NCBI GenBank assembly: GCA_021397835.1
Contig: JAJFZO010000094.1
Location: 8,284,001-8,348,000, forward strand
DNA length: 64,000 nucleotides
Reading direction: 5' to 3'
Source of the DNA: Moringa oleifera
Taxonomy: Eukaryota > Streptophyta > Magnoliopsida > Brassicales > Moringaceae
The notes beneath the pieces were generated by a model. That model worked only from the letters and a program-made list of their open reading frames with translations, did no database searches and was not told where the DNA came from. Shown here one piece after another: positions 59,181 to 64,000 of the stretch. Position 1 is the first letter of the stretch; each line of letters opens with the position of its first letter. A program made the translations under genes and the position numbers.

Positions 59181-59647
59181 GATAAGCAAAGACAAGGCAG
59201 CCCGCTTGGGTCAGTGCCACGTGTACATACCAGATGTGCAGATAAGAAGATCCAACGGTAGAGACAAAACCGGCCCTTCAGACCACCCAACAGCCGCCTT
59301 ATCCAACGTATTTTTGTCCTTCTTCTTTTATGATCATATTCATAGCGACATCCGGAATACTTAATCTAAGATGAGTGTGTCGGGAATTATTCGATTTATT
59401 TCCGGGGATTTCGGGTCCCACAATTTCGGCCTGTCATGTTCACAGAAAGTGGGCCCTGACTTATCTGACACGTGTAGGCCCTCACGCCACGTGGCGAGAT
59501 CATGTGGTTTGATCATTCAATGATTTCTCCCCTCTGGGTTTGGTTTAAGCCAATGCTGCGTTGTCTTCTCGCCGATAACGTTGCCGATTGACTCTTATCT
59601 TGTCAATTTGATTGGATGTCATCAGGCCAATAAGTTCCCAACACGTG
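59181..59647. promoter_or_regulatory. Cluster of I-box (GATAAG) and G-box (CACGTG) motifs
   Basis: In 467 bp there are four CACGTG cores (59218, 59469, 59488, 59642) and five GATAAG motifs (59181 and 59241 on +; 59298, 59460 and 59594 on -). At 59460-59474 an I-box sits directly beside a G-box (CTTATCTGACACGTG), the arrangement of light-responsive units in RBCS and LHC promoters. The G-boxes also fit ABRE cores bound by bZIP factors. The island is richer in GC than its AT-rich flanks. No gene is recognisable within 1.5 kb on either side; CLC begins 1.6 kb to the left and could be its target. Motif presence is direct observation, function is inference. Confidence 0.5.
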
Positions 59648-59699
59648 GCGCCGTTCAGTCTAATTACTAATCTCTTTGCTTTTTCAAATAATGGCTTAT

Positions 59700-61740
59700 T
59701 TCAGATCATGGTGGCCGAATCTTGAATGATCATTCTATTTGCACCAAACGAGATAAAGTTATAATAATAGTTAATATAAAAATTACAAAATTGTAAACTT
59801 TTAGTAAAAACCATAATTAAAACAAGTACGCATTTTTCAATTTTATATTATTCATAAATTATAATAACAAGTAGAATATAAATTTTTAATTTTTCTCATG
59901 TTTAATAATTTTTAAATCACAAAAAATAATTTTAAATGACAAAAAAATCAAGAAGTAAAATATTTTTATTGATAATTAATTTGTTATTGCTTCCAATTTT
60001 TTATATTACTTGAAAGGGGCAAACTTTTATATATTATTTAACGAAGATAAATTTGAATAATAAAAACTTTTAAAACTTGATGACGTATAGCTGAAATGGA
60101 AATAAAATTTAATAGTAATTATAATATTTTATTATTTATTTAATCTTTTTGAATTTCATTTTTTTCAAATATTTATATACCGACAAGAAACTATTTGAAT
60201 AACAACTTTTTTAAAAAAATAATTTTCAAAACAAAAATTTCTTACCTGCAGCTGTGATGGTTGAATTTTGTGACGGCTATGATTAGGGACAAAAGAATGA
60301 ACACATAACCTCCAATAATGATAATATATTATAATAAAATTGCAGTCAAATGCTATTATAATTGTGTTAATGTTTAATCCATCTTACTATGTATTTCATG
60401 TGCTGCATTCACTGTATACAATATTATAGAGATATAATTCACGATGTTTTACCAAAGTTATCATACCATATTATAAAATATCATTTTAATTTATTGCTTG
60501 GTGCAAACGTGACTGTCACATTATCGGATATTATCAATTACTCTTAGTCACTCATTAGTCATACACGATGACATACGGACCCTCACCTTACCTTAAAAAA
60601 ATAATTATTTCAATATTTTCTCTTTTGCTTTCTTAGAATTTTAAATTTATTTATTTATTTATTTTTGATCAGAGAATTTGACAAGCATTCCATCTAAATA
60701 CATGTTTATGAGAATTATTTGACAATAATAATCATAATTATTTGGGTTAATATAGAAAATATTAGATCATTCATATTTTTAAAAAATAAAATCTCCAAGT
60801 ATTAATTGAAGTAAATATGTTCTTGATGTTTCAGTTGGGTTAATTTTGGATCTTAATTTAAACCATTCATTGAATAATTTTCACCTTATAAGTTATTTTT
60901 AATGATTTTTTTAAAATTTTTTTAATAATATATTGTTTTGAAAATAAAATAAATAGTATATAAAACTCTGATGTTTACTTTATATTACTAATTAAAATAT
61001 TATATTTAAAAAATAATAAATCAAATTATAATTTATTAATTTAGATTAAATTAAACTGTATCAAAAAATATAAAAATTAATGATATTCAAATTGAAGATT
61101 TTATATAAAGAGTTTGGACTTGAAAATTTTCACAAATTTAAATAAATATTCAAGTTACAATCACAAAAAATATTTCAAAATTTATAAGTATTGAAAATAT
61201 ATATTTTTTGAATTTGTATAGTTAAATTTAAAAAAAAATCAAAAAAAATATTATATTCAAAATTATTAATATTTCAAGAATAAACATGAAATAGAATAAA
61301 GAATTCACTAAAATCATTTTTGAAGTATTTTAATAATGAAAATATATTTAATTTTTCATATCTATTTGAATTAAGGTTTAATTTGATATCAAAATTAATA
61401 GATTAATATTTGATTTATTACTTTTTAAATATAAAAGGTTTGATTGATAATAAGAGGTAAATAATAAAATTTAATACAAAATTTAATCTAAAAACTATTT
61501 TTAATACTAAAAAATTATAAAATTTTTAATGATAATTTTTGGAATATTAGTTTAAAATTTGTGAAAATTTTCAAATAAAAACTGATTGTATAAGATTCTT
61601 AATTTAATTTTTTTAAATTTTTAAAAAATATAATTAAAATGAAATTGAAACATTCAAAAAATTTATAATTTAGTTAAATTATAGTTTTTTTTTTTACATT
61701 TATTATAATGATTATATTTTTATTTATTATTATTATTATT
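59700..61740. other. AT-rich intergenic region
   Basis: About 2 kb of very AT-rich DNA with no exon-like feature. A (TTA)n/(ATT)n microsatellite ends it (about 61724-61744). Confidence 0.55.
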
Positions 61741-62007
61741 ATTTTGATGGCTGGATGGGGTTCTATGGGCCCAGTTTTTCGGATCGTCTGGGTGAGTGGG
61801 TGGATTCAACCTGCCGGGATTGCCGAAGCTGCCCTGAGAGCTTCAGGAAGCCCACCATTAATTCCGGGGAATAGATCAGCCCAGCAGGAAAGCCTTTCTG
61901 CAAAGCTTACATGAAAGTGGGGCCTTCATCATGGAAGGAGGAGGAACAAGAAAACATCTTCCCAAGGATGCTCGTAACCGCCAATGTCAGAAGACCATGG
62001 GTGAGGC
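61741..62007. other. GC-richer stretch of unknown origin
   Basis: Composition rises sharply at 61741. An open frame from about 61747 to 61914 starts MAGWGSMGPVF but matches no family I recognise. It directly precedes the broken glycosyltransferase exon and may be an altered upstream part of it. Confidence 0.3.
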
Positions 62008-62226
62008 TTGCTGCATGTACCGAGAGAAGCACAATCGCAAGCATGGGCAAATCCAGACTCCATTCTTGATCTCTTTCTTGAGAGTCTTCCAATGGGAGAA
62101 GGGACTAAATGCTTGCTTAATCATCTCGTGATTGTTACTCTCCACAAGCAAGCTTTTCAGTTCTGCGAGTCTATACATCCCAATTGCTTAATTCCCTTCC
62201 TAGAATTATTTGTAGAACCAGGATAA
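62008..62226 (+). pseudogene. Broken exon of an At4g15970-like glycosyltransferase
   Basis: The translation from 62035 (AWANPDSILDLFLESL, GTKCLLNHLVIV, HKQAFQFCESIHPNC) matches the exon at 63581-63946 nearly residue for residue. Upstream, LHVPREA aligns to LQHVLRRAA, but the intervening MPDKTVILTM-type strand, about 11-12 residues of the nucleotide-sugar fold, is deleted. After HPNC the sequence diverges and ends at a stop at 62224. No acceptor or donor flanks it convincingly. This is a decayed duplicate of the neighbouring gene. Confidence 0.65.
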
Positions 62227-63580
62227 TCCAGGTCTTACGCGGAGGAGGTATGAAGTGTGTCAGTAGTTGTTTGAACTAGATTACAGTGCCTTCAGTAAGG
62301 TTTTTGGGTTTCTATCTTCTTTGTTCATATTCTCTGATGATTATAATTATATGATTGTACTTTGTTCATATTCTTTTAATCCAATGCTGGCTTCTACTGC
62401 AGGAGGCAAATGTATCCGATTTCCCAGGAACGACCTCTCTGCGAGTTCTTTAGTGAAGCTATTGAACTGAGGCGAAAGGGGAAAACATTGAAGCCCTTCC
62501 CATGGGGCTTTGATACATGCGCGCAGATTGCTGTGACAGTACAAGCAGTAAGGTCCATGACCTGAAGCTTGTCTTTGCGGATTGGAGAAATTGCTGGCTG
62601 CTTCATTAGAAACAAATACAGAAGGTGCTTTGTGAGATGTTTTGCAACCAATTAAATCTCAATATGTTTCTACTTTTATGGAAATTCCTTGGGAAAATAT
62701 GTTTACAGGAAATCAAAATCTTTGATTGTGATTCTTGCCATAATTTGGACCCTAAATTTGTTTTTGGTCATTGATTCACTACCTCAAAAAGAAGGATTGT
62801 GTTTCAATTAAAAAAGAAAAATTATTAGTACCCATATGGTATGTGCATAAAATTTTGGATACGGAGACGGTAAAGAATCCGAAACTCCCAATCATCTTCT
62901 TTTAGAGGAAATTAGACAATTGGCCTTTTATGCAGTTACAATCAAATCCATCGAACTAAAATACTATCATCCCTATAAACTTCCCCATATTGTCTACATG
63001 GTTAACATGAGTCCTCCGAGATTACTATTAGATTCTGTCTGAATGCGTGTTCAATTTCCTTTCTGAATTCAATTCTTTTTCATCTTGTAACTTATACATA
63101 AACCGTCGGGTTGAGATTAGGAGGTCTTCTCGCAAGATAGATAAAACTTGTGAGAATGGTGAAGTCCCCATATTTAGTTATAGGTTCTCTCATCGTCTTC
63201 TTTCTGTACTTGCTTTTGCACAACACCTATGACCCTCCTGCCATGATTGTGAAATCAAAACTTCGCAAGATGCAATCTGTAAGAACCTTATCAATTTGAG
63301 ACTCTTTTGGGCATATTATTATTCTTCTACTTTTTTCCTTGTTTGTAGTCTATATGCATAAGCCTAAGGGTTATCTTATTGATAGCATTTGAAGCATTAA
63401 TTTTATTATATTCATCACTTTTTTCTTGGTTAAAAAAAAATGCATGGTATCAGAAATGTAAATTATCTCATGATCGTTCATTGTAGATGTTCATCTAAGA
63501 ATTTAGAGCTAGAAATTGTTAGTGCATAGTGTTCAATTTCTTTTCACTTGAGCTAAGAGCATGTCATGGCCTGTTACCAG
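62227..63580. other. Intergenic or intronic, no exon recognised
   Basis: Lies between the broken and the better preserved glycosyltransferase exons. If the gene at the right edge has an upstream exon it could lie here, but I could not identify a start codon with a membrane anchor. Confidence 0.4.
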
Positions 63581-63946
63581 GATTCTGAAAGAGAAGACTT
63601 GCAGCATGTACTGAGAAGAGCAGCAATGCCTGATAAAACGGTCATACTGACAATGGTTAACCGAGCATGGGCACATCCAGATTCCATCCTTGATCTCTTT
63701 CTCCAGAGTTTTCAAATTGGGGAGGGGACTAAACGCTTGTTGAATCATCTTATGATTGTTGCTTTGGATAAACAAGCTTTTAAATACTGCAAGTCCGTGC
63801 ATCCCAATTGCTTTCTCCTTGCAAACATCAAGAAGAAATATACTACCAAGAACCCTCTGGTGAGCCCAGATCATCGTAGTCTTAACCTGATGAGAAATGG
63901 ATTGTTGCTCCAATTGTGTAAATTGGGTTACAGTACCCTTTTCACT
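63581..63946 (+). CDS. Partial: At4g15970-like nucleotide-diphospho-sugar transferase, one exon
   Basis: An acceptor (TTACCAG) at 63580 opens a 366-nt, 122-codon exon that ends at 63946 before the donor GTAAGC. It encodes DLQHVLRRAAMPDKTVILTMVN..AWAHPDS, GEGTKRLLNHLMIVALDKQAF and CKSVHPNC, diagnostic of the plant family typified by At4g15970 (Pfam nucleotide-diphospho-sugar transferase, PF03407, GT77-like, Golgi type II membrane proteins). The usual next exon would begin with the DxD metal motif (FT|DAD) and lies beyond the window. The last third (SPDHRSLNLMRNGLLLQLCKLGYSTLFT) aligns to the family but is more divergent than the first part, so reduced constraint is possible. The first exon was not found. 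Confidence 0.7.
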
Positions 63947-64000
63947 GTAAGCTTTCCTTCTCTCACTTCCCTTTCCCTATCCTCTTGATGATCTATCTAT

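Noticed and set aside
59071..59364. 97-residue open frame over the G-box/I-box island
   Set aside because: It has no similarity I recognise and spans regulatory motifs; the motif cluster explains the sequence better.

Overview
This is nuclear DNA of a flowering plant, most likely a woody core eudicot; I cannot name the species. The evidence is GT-AG introns in low-GC surroundings, long AT-rich intergenic stretches, pyrimidine-rich leaders, and plant-only families (CML, LysM receptor kinase, phytocyanin, uridine kinase/UPRT fusion, LRR receptor-like proteins, CLC-a/b). I rebuilt spliced models by hand. In every case the exon phases close to an intact reading frame.

Layout: tRNA-Leu(TAA) 468-550 (+); intronless calmodulin-like gene 1785-2207 (+); intronless LYK4/LYK5-type LysM receptor pseudokinase 3527-5548 (-); cytosolic ribulose-phosphate 3-epimerase 7742-10989 (-), whose frame needs a 5-nt microexon at 9179-9183; a gene-free AT-rich stretch of about 7 kb (11.0-18.4 kb) with decayed tandem repeats and a 28-base C run; a lipid-anchored unknown protein (At3g27210-like) 18395-21214 (+); an acid lipase (triacylglycerol lipase 2-like) 23606-27067 (+); a GPI-anchored uclacyanin-type blue copper protein 27935-28681 (+); uridine kinase-like protein (UCK+UPRT) 30105-35852 (+); an LRR receptor-like protein (RLP, EIX2-like) cluster with two intact minus-strand genes (36523-39483 and 41328-44318) and one frameshifted plus-strand pseudogene (46889-49883); a RumA/TrmA-type RNA (uracil-5) methyltransferase 50163-53777 (+); and convergent with it a CLC-a/b nitrate/proton antiporter 54193-57560 (-).

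The last 6 kb hold AT-rich DNA, a compact island of I-box and G-box motifs at 59.18-59.65 kb with no recognisable gene, a broken glycosyltransferase-like exon (about 62.0 kb) and a better preserved related exon (63581-63946) whose gene runs off the right edge.

The genes do not form a pathway. Shared themes are cell-surface perception (LysM pseudokinase, RLP cluster, calcium sensor), secreted or wall-facing proteins (lipase, cuproprotein) and housekeeping metabolism (RPE, UKL, RNA methyltransferase, CLC). I found no clearly undescribed multi-gene system. The strongest second-look items are the RPE microexon, the orphan light-element cluster, the uncharacterised lipid-anchored protein and the recently broken RLP.
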